From the NCBI GenBank assembly GCA_003427395.1, contig BFEA01000060.1, positions 3,616,468 through 3,648,076 on the forward strand: a stretch of 31,609 nucleotides of DNA, given 5' to 3'. The translations under genes and the position numbers were made by a program. The stretch comes from Chara braunii (taxonomy: Eukaryota > Streptophyta > Charophyceae > Charales > Characeae). How positions within the stretch are numbered: the first letter of the stretch is position 1; each line of letters opens with the position of its first letter. The notes beneath the pieces were generated by a model. The model saw nothing but the letters and a program-made list of their open reading frames with translations. It did not search any database and was not told the origin of the DNA. Shown here in pieces: positions 9,492 through 19,605 of the stretch.

Positions 9492-9579
<88 letters not shown>
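9444..9579. repeat. (CT)n microsatellite with a single-N join
   Basis: About 136 bp of CT repeat is interrupted by one N at 9491. Array length and continuity are not reliable. Confidence 0.95.
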
Positions 9580-9581
<2 letters not shown>

Positions 9582-12050
9582 GGGGTTTGATTTGCCTGGC
9601 TCGCCCGCTTTGTGCTATTTCTGCTGATTGTACAATTTCTCTTGGCAGCCCCGCCTTTGTACGCTGCTCGATTCGGCGTGTAATTTGCATTGCTGTCTCA
9701 GAGATGTGAGCGTCGGCAGGATGGCATGACAAATTATGGATTGGCTGCTTTAGTTGCAACAACAACTGGGCAAGATCTGCACCTTGATTTCTTCCCTCCC
9801 CTCGGCTCTGCTCGCTGGCAGCGTCAGATGCGACGCCTGGGGAGCGATTCAATATGTGTGCTTGATGGGCTATATGTGTTTGGTTTGTGTTTGTGAACGG
9901 CTATGAGTGAGCTGAATGCCGGAAATCTGCAGCCTAAGAAATGTGGTCAGACTGCAGTTTGCTACGCGTCTCTTGCTAGGGATAGTGAGGTTAGGTAGCA
10001 AAATTTGTGTTCATTACTTGAAAGAAATCGTTGGGCGTAGAGTTGGGAGGGGTGGGCAAGGGATTGCGCAGATGGTAGAAGAAACTGCTGTTAGTTTCGA
10101 AGGTATCGTTTTATTTTGTTTGTGGTGGCTTTGGGCGAGGGATTAGGAAGGGGGCTGATCGTAACGAGAGAGGAAGATGAGAAATTTGCCGAGCCATCAG
10201 CCCGCACAGCGGGTAGGTTATACCCCCAGGTGAGTGTTTTTTTTTTTTTCCCCTTCCAACTATACTCTTTTCCCCTCGGTCTTTGTGTGGGGGTGTGACA
10301 AGACGTTTGCCCGCCAGCTGGCGAAAGGTGGGAGCGGGAAAGCCATTTAACTGAGATTGGGGCTATGCTGGTTGCATTTGTGTGCTTTTTTGGCAGTTTT
10401 AGGGCCGTTGGCAGAAGGGCGGTTAGGGTGGTTTTTTTTTTTTGGGCTGGATTGAATTTGCGCTTGTTGCGGCAGCTGCAGGCCCGTTGGCGGTTCGGGT
10501 GGGGTCTTTTTTGGTTATAATGTTTTGTGGGGTTTCGCGAGGGGGTTGTGTTGTGAAAAGTCGCAGCGCAGTTTTTGTAGTTTCAATTTTTTCAAATGTT
10601 TTTTGTCAATTTTTTAAATTTTTTTGGAAGGTGACTGTGGTGTTCGTGTCCGTTGCATGCAAGAAAAAAGATTTGCAGGTGTCAAATTTCACCACCACCC
10701 CTCTTTTCATGGGGGTTCATCGCATTGTTTGGTTGGAGGCGGCAAGCACCAAGTGTGTGAGCGAGCGAGCGAGCGTTCGCAAAGGTGATGGCTGCTATAC
10801 TTGATCTGGTCTTACACTGCTACCAGGTTCATCGCATTTATATATATGTACATTCATTGCTTGTACGTTGTAAACCAATCTCGATTTTGGTAGTCAGGAA
10901 TGTGATTTGGAATCTTAGATAAAATACGATCGAGTCTCATTTGAGATAAATACAATACCGACAGATAATAAGATATCCAATTCTATGAAATTGACTGAGA
11001 GGGAAATGTATGATAATGTTTGCGTTCAGCTTCCCTTCCCGAGCCCACAAACAAGGCTATGGTTTCGGGGGGCGAGCTGCATGACGGGAAACTGTCACGT
11101 ATACGGGTTGGTTGATCACATTCGGTCGTTAGAATCGTCTTTGGACTTTGTCAGATACGAAAATTCAGGGTGCGGACGTTGTGTATATGAACACTGTAGT
11201 AGTGTTAAGTCGCCAAATTTTGTGTCTTTTTCTCTTATTTTGTCGGGTATTCGAGAGCAGCAGGGTCTGTAAGATCTCTCTCTCTCTCTCTGAGATTTTT
11301 GAAAAAGATAGTGGCAGCAAAAATGATTATTGTTTTGTGTGCGTCAACACGATAATGTTGTGTGAAGTTGTGGACGGACGGGACTTTTGTGCGACACTGA
11401 AGAGGTTTTTTAACTTTTTTTTTCAAACATCTGTTGAAAAGGATTCCGTACGGTCGGTCTTCTTTTGGAGAGAATGTATTGTACTGGTGTGACGGGTGAA
11501 AGAAAATTTGGTGCGTTATCAGTTCTCAACGATTTTGCTGTTAGCGCGGTTAATGCTGTAGTCCTGTGGTTGAAGGTGGATTTTGTATATATCGTAGTGT
11601 ACGTACGATCTCTATATTCGGGAAATTGGGCCTCGACATCGGGATCAAGTGGTGAGGCCACCAGCGAAGTGATCTCAATATTTGACTCAGAATTTGCTTC
11701 GACGCTGCAACCGGGAGGGATGACTCTCACCCCACATCGACGAACTGTCACGTGGCTCCATACTGCTGGGCTGGAAAAAGACTTGCCCATATTTTAATGC
11801 GAGATAATGTTCACAAAGAGGCCCACCTAAATGGACAGAATCTCATGCGCAAACTCATAAGGCATTCGACCGAGCCGCCATTCCTCGCACACGAAGGCGT
11901 AATACAGCCAACTCCTCGAGACCCCTTGTGAGGTAATGCAGAAATCGATTTGGAGGGGGGGTTGTGAGTCCGGCGTCCGCACACAAGTATAGGTTGAACC
12001 ACCATACTTGACCCAGCTATTGCCCGTGGAAAAGAAAGTAGATTACAAAT
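9580..12050. other. Non-coding stretch, no gene recognised
   Basis: It includes an exon-like end CCCCAG/GTGAGT at about 10230, a (GAGC)n run at about 10757-10773 and T-rich tracts. The open frame at 11465-11797 (110 codons) has no recognised domain. ACCCCACATCG at 11729-11739 resembles a plant snRNA upstream sequence element, but no snRNA follows it. Confidence 0.35.
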
Positions 12051-12110
12051 GTTTTTAGTCGGATGAATTTGGAATCGTTTTAGTCGGACGAATTTGGTTT
12101 GTGTAGTGCC
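12051..12110. repeat. Short tandem duplication
   Basis: TTTTAGTCGGA.GAATTTGG occurs twice with a 28-bp offset. Confidence 0.7.
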
Positions 12111-12838
12111 CCGTACGTTTCCTAAAATCGTTGCGCGTTAACGGGCACGACTGCAGAAAGTACTGGTGGCTTAAAAGTGGTGATTGGCAGAGGTAAAAGA
12201 GATGTGTGGGTAATTAGTAATTTACTGTGAATGTGACCGGGAATTATGGGAAAGTGCAGGCAGGTGTCTCGGAATTGCGAGGTTGCCAAGCAAATCACAA
12301 TCTATATCTCAAAAATCACAATCTGTATTGCAAAACGCAATGCCTTTGACTTCATGGGGACCTTGTAACCAGGCGGCTATAGAAGGGTATGTCTAATTGT
12401 CATCTTGCATTCTAAAGAGGACAGCACCAATGTGCAGATTGGAGGAAAGAGTCGGCGACATTGAACGTGTATTCGGAAAGTGAAATAGGATCAGCATGCA
12501 TCCTTGTGAAAGAGGGGCGTGTCTTGTGCGCGCATCGGAACGTATTTCGTGGATCACTCTTACGTCAAACTGTACCCCCGTTGAAGGGAGGCAAGTCGAA
12601 CAACCACCTCAAATGTACGAAAAGCTGGTCGACCATCGTGGTTTTCTTTACGAGTTGTGGAAAACTTGAGGCTTGTTTTGAAGGATAAGCAGGGTGCGTT
12701 GTTTTACGCATAATGCAATGACACAACTCCTCCTGACCAATCTAGCGGCTTTTGCTTTGATCCAGTTCTCAAGCATTTATGCGAAAAGGACACCGTGCCT
12801 AAAAAGGTTCAACATTTTTCGCATATCTGTATCATTGA

Positions 12839-12922
12839 TTTTTTTTTTCTTTTCTTTTCTTTTTTCTTTTCTTTTTTCTTTTTTTTTTTCTTTTTTTTCT
12901 TTTTTTTTTTCTTTTTTTTTTT
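12839..12922. repeat. T-rich (TTTTC)n tract ending at a single-N join
   Basis: An 84-bp pyrimidine tract of T runs broken by C ends at an N (12923), directly before U6-like sequence. Read on the minus strand it would be an A-rich tail following U6. Confidence 0.9.
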
Positions 12923-12923
12923 N

Positions 12924-12939
12924 TCCTTGCGCAGGGGCC

Positions 12940-12971
<32 letters not shown>

Positions 12972-12989
12972 ACGGATGTCCCGAAGGAC
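12924..12989 (-). ncRNA. U6 snRNA-like sequence, 3' end missing
   Basis: The minus strand gives about 66 nt of very well-conserved U6, from GTCCTTCGGGACATCCG through ATACAGAGAAGATTAGCATG to CCCCTGCGCAAGGA. The ACAGAGA box and AGC triad are intact. The final 35 nt or so (the 3' half of the internal stem-loop and the oligo(U) end) are absent, because the sequence runs into the N at 12923 and then an A-rich tract. A plant USE-like CCCCACATCG lies 53-62 nt upstream, but no TATA box is seen at the expected place. It is either a real U6 gene cut by an assembly join or a truncated retrocopy. Its conservation contrasts with the decayed copy at 3539-3640. Confidence 0.75.
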
Positions 12990-13041
12990 TGTATCATTGC
13001 TTTCAGTGATCCAACAGAATTCAACGATCCAACAGACTGCA

Positions 13042-13051
13042 CGATGTGGGG
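13042..13051 (-). promoter_or_regulatory. USE-like snRNA promoter element
   Basis: The minus strand reads CCCCACATCG, one base from the plant USE core TCCCACATCG, at about -62 to -53 of the U6-like sequence. The expected TATA box between USE and start is missing (GAATTCTG occupies that place). A second USE-like ATTCCACATCG lies at 13099-13109 on the plus strand. Confidence 0.4.
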
Positions 13052-13400
13052 CAGCAACCAATTTCTTCCACAAGGATTTGTAGTACTCTATATTGGCGAT
13101 TCCACATCGTACAGACACAAAATCAACTACAGCACAATACGATGAGCAGAGTACGTACGTCTGAAAACCATTCAAGTGAGCAAAATCGATTGGTGTTCCG
13201 CATTGTGCGGTTCGTTCGATCACTCCAGCCTGATTGATCGACACACATTTGGTAAGAGTCGAGGAGAGGTGTTAAACCTTTTTTCATGTCATCCTTTCGA
13301 TACGAATGCATGGCTGGATTGAAGACAAAAAAAAAGGCTAGATTGACGAGTGATTGTTGTTCCATCGATTGTGAAACATCACATCTCATCCTGCTTCTTG

Positions 13401-13563
13401 TTTAAAGCACCAGTACATGGCCCCGGCCAAATTGAGATTCCCCGATGGAGCCTCTCTAAAAATTTAGGAGGAGGCTCGTGTGCAGTGGGCGAAATAAACG
13501 GACAGCGGACAGCCTCCAGAAGGGGTTCGGCGCAGATGGTTGACATGTACTGGTGGTTCAAAT
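13401..13563. mobile_element. TIR element family B, copy 3
   Basis: The ends TTTAAAGCACCAGTACATGG (13401-13420) and CATGTACTGGTGGTTCAAA (13544-13562) are inverted repeats. Interior blocks match the copy at 4277-4434 in reverse orientation. An internal hairpin GAGCCTC...GAGGCTC surrounds AAATTTAG. It is about 163 bp and non-coding. Confidence 0.75.
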
Positions 13564-13689
13564 AAACCTCGTAAACTTTCCAAAACTCCTCAAAAAAACT
13601 GTTATCACCCCTCGTAAACTATTAGGGGCACAAGTTTACCCAACTTTGCGTAACAGTCATCCCTCAAATACGTTGTGAAATGGATGAGG

Positions 13690-14165
13690 GATGCGCTCCT
13701 CTTTTGTGTGATGTTTATCAAAATGTCCTGTGAGCTAGTGACAATAGTTTCGCACTTCTGTTCGTTGCATGGCCATGCAACCTCCTCCAATTTATAACTT
13801 TGTTAGAGAGGATGCAGGGCCAGGAACAGAAGTGTGTCTATTCTGTTTGTGCGATGTTTATCGGAGGTGCAGGGCCAGGAACAGAAGTGTGTCTATTCTT
13901 TTTGTGCGATGTTTATCGGAGTCTCTTGTGAGCTAGTGAGAATAGACATGCACTTAAATTTGTTCATGGCTCTCTGTAACCTTTCTCCACCGTGGTCTTC
14001 CCATTAGAGAGATGATTCAGAGAGGGGTTGCACGTCCCGGTTCCTCCAAATTATCTCCTTAAGTTGGAGAGATTGCAAGGTCGCAAATAGAAGATAGAAG
14101 TGGGAATCTATTCCCACTAGCTCAATGGAGGATTTGATGAACAACATACAAAAGCGCAACGCATA
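13690..14165. mobile_element. Foldback element with long, diverged inverted arms
   Basis: The left part (TTTTGTGTGATGTTTATCAA, GTGAGCTAGTGACAATAG, GCACTTCT) recurs inverted at the right (about 14060-14160, read on the minus strand: TTTTGTATGTTGTTCATCAA, GAGCTAGTGGGAATAG, CCCACTTCT). Between them a 55-bp unit starting GCAGGGCCAGGAACAGAAG is doubled (about 13813-13922), followed by another partial unit. It is non-coding and may be a cluster of nested foldbacks rather than one element. Confidence 0.55.
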
Positions 14166-15284
14166 ACGGCCAAGGGAGCAAAATACTTTTTTGGAAATTT
14201 TTAATATCGTGTCCATCGTTGCCGCAAGGACAACTTTTTTGTTTTTCTTCTTTTTCTTCTTTTTTTTTAAGAAAAAAGGTCCCAGTGCCCAAGGCTCAGA
14301 TGAAGAAACTGAATACAACACAAACACACGCCTGTGACGCCTCTTCCCATTAGCGCTGGAAGAGTCTCGGCCACTGCTTCCGCGCGGACAGCTTCCCTAA
14401 ACATCAAAAGTGCAGAATGTGCGAGGGGCATTGATTGCTCTGTGTTTGATCAATTCCTATTTTGCTGATTTTTTTTAATATGTAATCTACCTGCCTGTCA
14501 ACCTGAGCTTTTAATTCTTTCCTCCTTTTTCTAGATTTCTCTGTCGTGCACAATTTGTCTATATTCAGTCTCTCGAGTGGTGGGAAGTTATTCGGGACCC
14601 ACCAGTCCCGACAACGGCAAACAACAAACAGTTTGATGTCACTATGTTGCGCTGTGACTGATATCTAATTGCAATGATAAGAACGTAATGAAGCTGCTGG
14701 CGCAGTACGCAGTGAATCGATAAGTGCGGATCGTTCTTGTGTGCAGGATCCATGACTGGCCGATCTTCGAAGCACCCAACAGAGTGGAACGGTAAACAGC
14801 TCAAACAGAAGTGAGCGCGTTATCTTGAAATTCCTCCCTTGCAAGGATAAAAAAAACTTAGATTGCCAACCATCAGCCTTCGTAACGCGAAAAGCGTTGC
14901 AATGGTGGTGCCACAATTGCATGCCCGAACTCTAGCGAAGTAGGCTATGATTACTGGCGCGGAAAGCCGCGATTTCCCAATGCCAAACCAGGGGCGGGTT
15001 TTTGGTGCAACTTGCCTTGAAGTGGCCATCTCCGAATAGACTTTGTGAAGTTTGTGTTTGTGGGCAAGTCCAAATTACAATAATTCATGGGGTTTAACAT
15101 TAAGAGATCTCTTTTCAAATCATGTAGGCACCCACAAGGAGAGTCTTGGCTGTTGTCATAACAACTACGTCCGCGAGCATCATCTTCTCCATGACGTTTT
15201 TGTGATGGTGACTTGACGATCGAACCATCGGGGAACCCAAACGTACGGTGAAGATTAAAATGTACAGAAAGAACATCACAGATG
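14166..15284. other. Non-coding stretch, no gene recognised
   Basis: There are T-rich runs around 14235-14268 and only short open frames. The 155-codon minus-strand frame at 14951-15418 has a hydrophobic start but no family I can name. Confidence 0.4.
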
Positions 15285-15370
15285 TAACATATCGTGAGAT
15301 CAGTGCACTGAAAGAAACACGGGAAAAAAAAAAGGCGGTGTGATGACAAAAACAAAAAAATACGAGTTAA
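15285..15370. repeat. Dispersed repeat R1, copy 1
   Basis: GTAACATATCGTGAGATCAG, CTGAAAGAAAC and TACGAGTTAACT match ATAACATATTATGAGGTCAT, TTGAAAGAACC and TGCGAGTTAATT at 16683-16790, in the same order. Confidence 0.55.
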
Positions 15371-15445
15371 CTCCAAGGCTACCAGAGTGAGGAGGATAAT
15401 TTCCTCAGACGATAACATACGACAATATCATCACATCAGTGCGCA

Positions 15446-15447
<2 letters not shown>

Positions 15448-15479
<32 letters not shown>
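15448..15479. repeat. (GA)n microsatellite
   Basis: Sixteen uninterrupted GA units. Confidence 0.95.
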
Positions 15480-15483
<4 letters not shown>

Positions 15484-16384
15484 CGCACCGTAAGTCGTCA
15501 AAAAATGTATTGTTGTTACCCAGACGTGACAATAGCCACTTCGAAACCAAAAGGAACTGAAGCTATGGCTGAAAATTTCGGCGTGCGACCCTACATGTTT
15601 CGGCCGGACGTCGTACCGGCTTCACCATGGGTCTTGCGTCGCTTGACAGACTTCATGTGCTAAGACCTGACTAAATAGGAATTGCAAACAACTTGAAAGA
15701 AGCTATTCAGAAAAACCGCACTTCGTCAAGCTGTCCCGCGTCCGGGCACATCGTCGAAACCCTGTGCAAAAAAACTCAGGCCTACCCAAATTGCAACCTG
15801 TGCATAACCCACCCATTCATTCTTTTAGAAACCGGGCCTACTTCGACCCCTGCTATTAAGGAAAACAGCACCTGACCTCTTTTTTTTGCCGAATCACCGG
15901 GTCCAATTCCAACCCCATGCACCTGTTCTACTATACTGTAAAAGGGAGAAGTTTCAAAAAATATATATATGCGTATAACACCGTTTTAGTTCCTCTGGAC
16001 GCTTCTGAGTGCTACTGGTTCCTTCAGACAACTCCAAGAGATGTTTCGTCCGGACCAAAAAGGCAGATCTCCTACCCAATACACTTGTCATTCACTAAAG
16101 AGGAGCAAAGGAGTAACTATCAGCGACAGAGAGCCTACGGCAAACGTTGTTATTTTTAAAAACATCATCGGCCAAGTTCATAGTGCTTTTTAAAAACAAT
16201 TATTTTTCTATTTTAAGTTTGGTAGACATTGCAATGTGAGCCTCAGGCAAACGTTGTTATTTTTTTGCATAACATTTGTTTTTCGTTTTTTTTGTTTTTT
16301 TGCTTGGGATCTTCCTGAGTTCTTGCACGGTCAAGACGGCCCGGAAAACAGGGTGGCCCGGGTGGCCGGGCTGGTAGCCTAGGT

Positions 16385-16975
16385 TAACTTGCAATTTACA
16401 TGACGTTGACCCAACATTATGTAGGTTCTCATTTATTTAGGCCGGATGTGAAGAGAAGGTTGATTCGTCCTTCACAATACAAAATGTTCTTCAAAATCTG
16501 TATTCATTGCAAAGATGATAAGCGTTGGGGCATAGTATAGATTGCTGGAGAGGAAACGGTAGAAAAACCATGAGTTAAGTTTCCTTTCACATCACAAAAT
16601 GATTTTCAAATATTATTGGTTTTCAAGATGATCAACAAAGAAACATCGAATTGATTGTCACGCATAGAAAAAAAAAAACACGTATAACATATTATGAGGT
16701 CATGGTGTTGAAAGAACCATAAAACAATAGCAGCACGAGGCAAGACATGATAATGACAACGATAATAATAAAAATGCGAGTTAATTCACACTTCACATAG
16801 CGTTGACCCAACATCATGTAGATTGTCATTTATTTGGTTCGGATGTGACGTGCAGGTCCATTAGTACTCCATAACAGAATATGATTTTCAAATTTTGTAT
16901 TCGCTCCCGAGATTATTAATAAAGCGGGTTTAAGAGGCAATGTGTAGATTGGATTAATGAGAACAGGGGAGGGTA
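16385..16975. repeat. Direct repeat pair R2 (plus R1 copy 2)
   Basis: GCGTTGACCCAACATCATGT with GTCATTTATTTGGTTCGGATG (about 16800-16850) repeats GACGTTGACCCAACATTATG with CTCATTTATTTAGGCCGGATG (about 16402-16450), about 400 bp apart. Similar following sequence includes CACAATACAAAATG and AAAATCTGTATTC in the first copy, with CATAACAGAATATG and AAATTTTGTATTC in the second. A weaker third block lies near 16585. The second R1 copy lies at 16683-16790 between them. Confidence 0.55.
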
Positions 16976-17295
16976 GCATAACTTCAAATTTATTTGCATT
17001 TCATAATAGCAAATGATTTCAAGATTTGTGTGCAGAGAATAACTACAACATAGAGACAGACAATCACTCTATTTGCAAGCATTGTGTACAAACAACATAA
17101 ACAGGAAGAATTCAGATACATAACTTTCTCTAGATCAAGAGCACATACAAAACATCGTGAAGTTAGCACAACAACAAACGAATAAACAATAATCACGAAC
17201 AATGAACTCTCTCTCACTTCCTCAAATGCAGCAAAAAGGGTTCAGATAGGAACTGCGATTTAACTTGCAAATCCCTCAAAGTTGACACACGAATC
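16976..17295. other. AT-rich stretch, nothing recognised
   Basis: No gene or RNA is recognised. The 75-codon minus-strand frame at 16990-17217 is hydrophobic but short and has no known motif. Confidence 0.4.
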
Positions 17296-17512
17296 AGGAT
17301 AGCGGAGAGGGAGACATGTTTCGCTGTGTATTGCTGCATTTCGAATAAAACACAGATCTTTGCTCTATTTGAACAGCTTGAGGGTGTAATCAGGCTTCTG
17401 CGAGGGGGTCACCGCAGCGATTTAAAGGTTGTTAGATGGCGGCTAGCCTATGTTTTGACTTCGGTTCGGCCGACTGTGCTGTGCGCTTTGGCCACCATTG
17501 CAGGGCCCTTTG
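17296..17512. repeat. 0.8-kb tandem unit, copy 1, left piece
   Basis: From the GGATAGCGGAGAGGGAGAC region to CCACCATTGCAGGGCCCTTT this matches 19606-19875 (AATAAAACACAGATCTTTGC against AATAAAACACGGATCTTTGC; GCCTATGTTTTGACTTCGGT against GCCTATGTTTTGGCTTTGGT). The match stops at 17512 and resumes at 18756, which exposes an insertion. Confidence 0.85.
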
Positions 17513-17776
17513 GAGCTATGAATCCCCCTCGGCGGCGGCCATCCCCGGCCGAATCTGCGGACGCGGCCAGTTCGCCGACCCTGCGGACGCGCGACTTTGA
17601 AGCCACTTGGCGGCTGCAGGGGAGCGACTTTCGGAAATTGGGAGACGCCACTTGGCGGCGCATCCCCGGCCCGAAACCCCCCCACAAAAAGATCGACTTT
17701 TGGTTGGGGGGTATTGGCGAAATCGAACGAAATTGGGAAAAAAAACGCATTTTTTTTTATTTTTTATTTTTTTCCG

Positions 17777-17869
17777 TTGATTGATTGATTGATTGATTGA
17801 TTGGTGGGGGCAGGGGCGACCCCGCCTTTGATTGATTGATTGATTAGTTTCGTCGGTTTTTTTTTTTCG

Positions 17870-17933
<64 letters not shown>

Positions 17934-17961
17934 CTGGTGGGGGAGGGGTCTCCCCCCCGCA

Positions 17962-17992
<31 letters not shown>

Positions 17993-18064
17993 AATTGATT
18001 TCTTTATTTCTTTATTCGATTTTTTTTTATTTTTTATTTTTTTGATTGATTGATTGATTGATTG
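17777..18064. repeat. (TGAT)n blocks separated by G-rich palindromes
   Basis: (TGAT)n runs at about 17777-17803, 17828-17846, 17869-17933, 17963-17999 and 18043-18064 alternate with GGTGGGGG.GGGGTC / CCCC motifs near 17802, 17936 and 18066. The last motif folds as GTGGGGGAGG with CCTCCCCCAC. Confidence 0.9.
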
Positions 18065-18103
18065 GTTGGTGGGGGAGGGGTCGCTCCTCCCCCACGACCA
18101 CGG

Positions 18104-18138
<35 letters not shown>

Positions 18139-18309
18139 GGTGTTCTCTCTCTCTCTCTCTCTCNNNNNNNNNNNNNNNNNNNNNNNNNNNNNNNNNNNNN
18201 NNNNNNNNNNNNNNNNNNNNNNNNNNNNNNNNNNNNNNNNNNNNNNNNNNNNNNNNNNNNNNCACACACACACACACACTCACACACAATCAATCAATCA
18301 ATCAATCAA
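18104..18309. repeat. (CA)n/(CT)n/(AATC)n microsatellites around a 99-N gap
   Basis: (CA)n at 18107-18133 and (CT)n at about 18144-18163 precede N at 18164-18262. After the gap come (CA)n and then (AATC)n at 18287-18308, the reverse complement of the (TGAT)n on the left. The gap therefore sits inside an inverted arrangement of simple repeats. Confidence 0.9.
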
Positions 18310-18563
18310 ACGCTTTTTTTCAAGTTTTTTGTTTATTTATTTTCAAATTTTGCATCTTTATTTTTCTAAAACACCTAATACCCCTGCAAAAAACAGAAAT
18401 TCATTTCTAAAATATATAGGTGAACTAAGAGACCATATATCTGACGATAAAAAATGACAAAAAAAAATTCAGATTTTTTTTTTTTTTTAATTTTCTTTAA
18501 ATCGAATTTAGTTTTTGATTTTCTAAAAATCATAAATGAAGTTGGATTCCAAAAAAAATATAT

Positions 18564-18600
18564 ATGGGGTTGTAGGGCTTAAAATTCCCTACAACCCCAT
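18564..18600. repeat. Perfect 14-bp hairpin
   Basis: ATGGGGTTGTAGGG (18564-18577) pairs with CCCTACAACCCCAT (18587-18600) across a 9-nt AT-rich loop. A-rich sequence on the left and T-rich sequence on the right extend the pairing imperfectly. Confidence 0.9.
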
Positions 18601-18755
18601 TTTTGTTTTTTGTTTTTTTGACTATTATTTAATTCAGGCAAAATCTGGTAAGATCGGGTCCGCGGCGCAGACCCGGTAGGCCGCGGAGGCGGCCGTGAAT
18701 ACGTCCGCCCTCCGAGCTCGGCCCCGCGGACGCGTCCGCAGGTGTTTCATAGCTC

Positions 18756-19283
18756 TGGAGTTAAAGATCTCAAGGCCCTCTCCTACGAGTTGAGTTTGTC
18801 CCTTTCCTGTATCTCGAACGTCTGATACCCCTCCTTCTGCCCTTCTTACTCCCAGTCTAGTCTGAGGTTACGAGAGGAAGGCGGCGGGCAGGATTCCAAC
18901 TCGTAGGGCCGCATCAAGACTTTGTGGGGGGTCTGCCCACCGATAGTGGGAGCTCTGTCAGAGTCCAGGCGAGGTTCTAGACGCAAGGAACACTCAGGTA
19001 TAAATTTGTTTTACACGTGTGATCCCAACCCCTAAATTTGGTAGTGTTTGTCTGAAAGTATGAGTGAGAAAGTTAGTTACTTCTGTTTGTTTTGAGTTAA
19101 GGACATGGTCTGAAAAGTTCAATTAACAGGTATGTATGAAAATCCAGATTATTTGTGTGAATTCAGATAGAATGAATGGGGGAATGTGGGAGGAAGTGTT
19201 TTGCTTGCGTTTGACCGGGTCAACCAAAGGCTGAGTCACTCTAAGTTGAATGGTTCAGTGCTATGTTATATTGTTGTCTGCTA
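18756..19283. repeat. 0.8-kb tandem unit, copy 1, right piece
   Basis: It matches 19878-20428 from GAGTTAAAGATCTCAA through CTCTCCTACGAGTTGAGTTT, GAGGTTACGAGAGGAAGGCG and TTTTACACGTGTGATCCCA to TATTGTTGTCTGCT. It ends with a CTAAGTTGAATGGTTCAGTG unit related to the minisatellite that begins at about 20440. Confidence 0.85.
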
Positions 19284-19605
19284 GCGGCAAGACCATTGAC
19301 TGCACAAATTGGTGGTCGAGGTTTGGGGGGCACTAAGCGACAACGGTGCACTATTTGTATGATGCATATGTGGTCGTGTGCCTCTCCTACAGAGAGGAAA
19401 TGGTCTATCCACAAGAGCATCTACACAAAAAAGCACAAAAGGTGACGTTCAAGAAGGTGGTGAAGCTTTTAGAGTTCACTTCGAATATGCGGTTTATGAG
19501 CTACAGGTAGACGAGCGCTAGGTATGTCCTTTTGTGGCAGCGCGGCGAGTCTATGTTGGACACCACTGTAGGGATTGATCCGGAGACGGTACGCACAAGC
19601 ACACA

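Larger units (their letters stand above)
17513..18755. mobile_element. 1.24-kb insertion with terminal inverted repeats
   Basis: The ends are exact 10-bp inverted repeats, GAGCTATGAA (17513-17522) and TTCATAGCTC (18746-18755), with further imperfect pairing inward. They lie exactly where the tandem copies lose and regain homology. Both ends are GC-rich with GCGGACGCG motifs, including the perfect palindrome GCGGACGCGTCCGC at 18726-18739. The core holds (TGAT)n blocks, G-rich palindromes, a 99-N gap, AT-rich sequence and a 14-bp hairpin. No transposase frame is visible, so a non-autonomous DNA element is the best guess. No clean target-site duplication is seen. Confidence 0.65.

Noticed and set aside
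9004-9852. Long open frames on both strands (up to 207 codons)
   Set aside because: Most of the length is translated (CT)n giving Ser-Leu or Arg-Glu repeats, with no conserved domain on either side.
11729-11739. snRNA promoter from the USE-like ACCCCACATCG
   Set aside because: No snRNA sequence follows at the expected distance.
15499-16159. Series of short plus-strand frames with near-protein-like composition (for example RPYMFRPDVVP)
   Set aside because: Frames are short and broken, and I cannot tie them to a family; they may be an old coding relic.
17516-18457. Open frames rich in INQS or HTHT repeats
   Set aside because: They are translations of (TGAT)n, (CA)n and the N gap.
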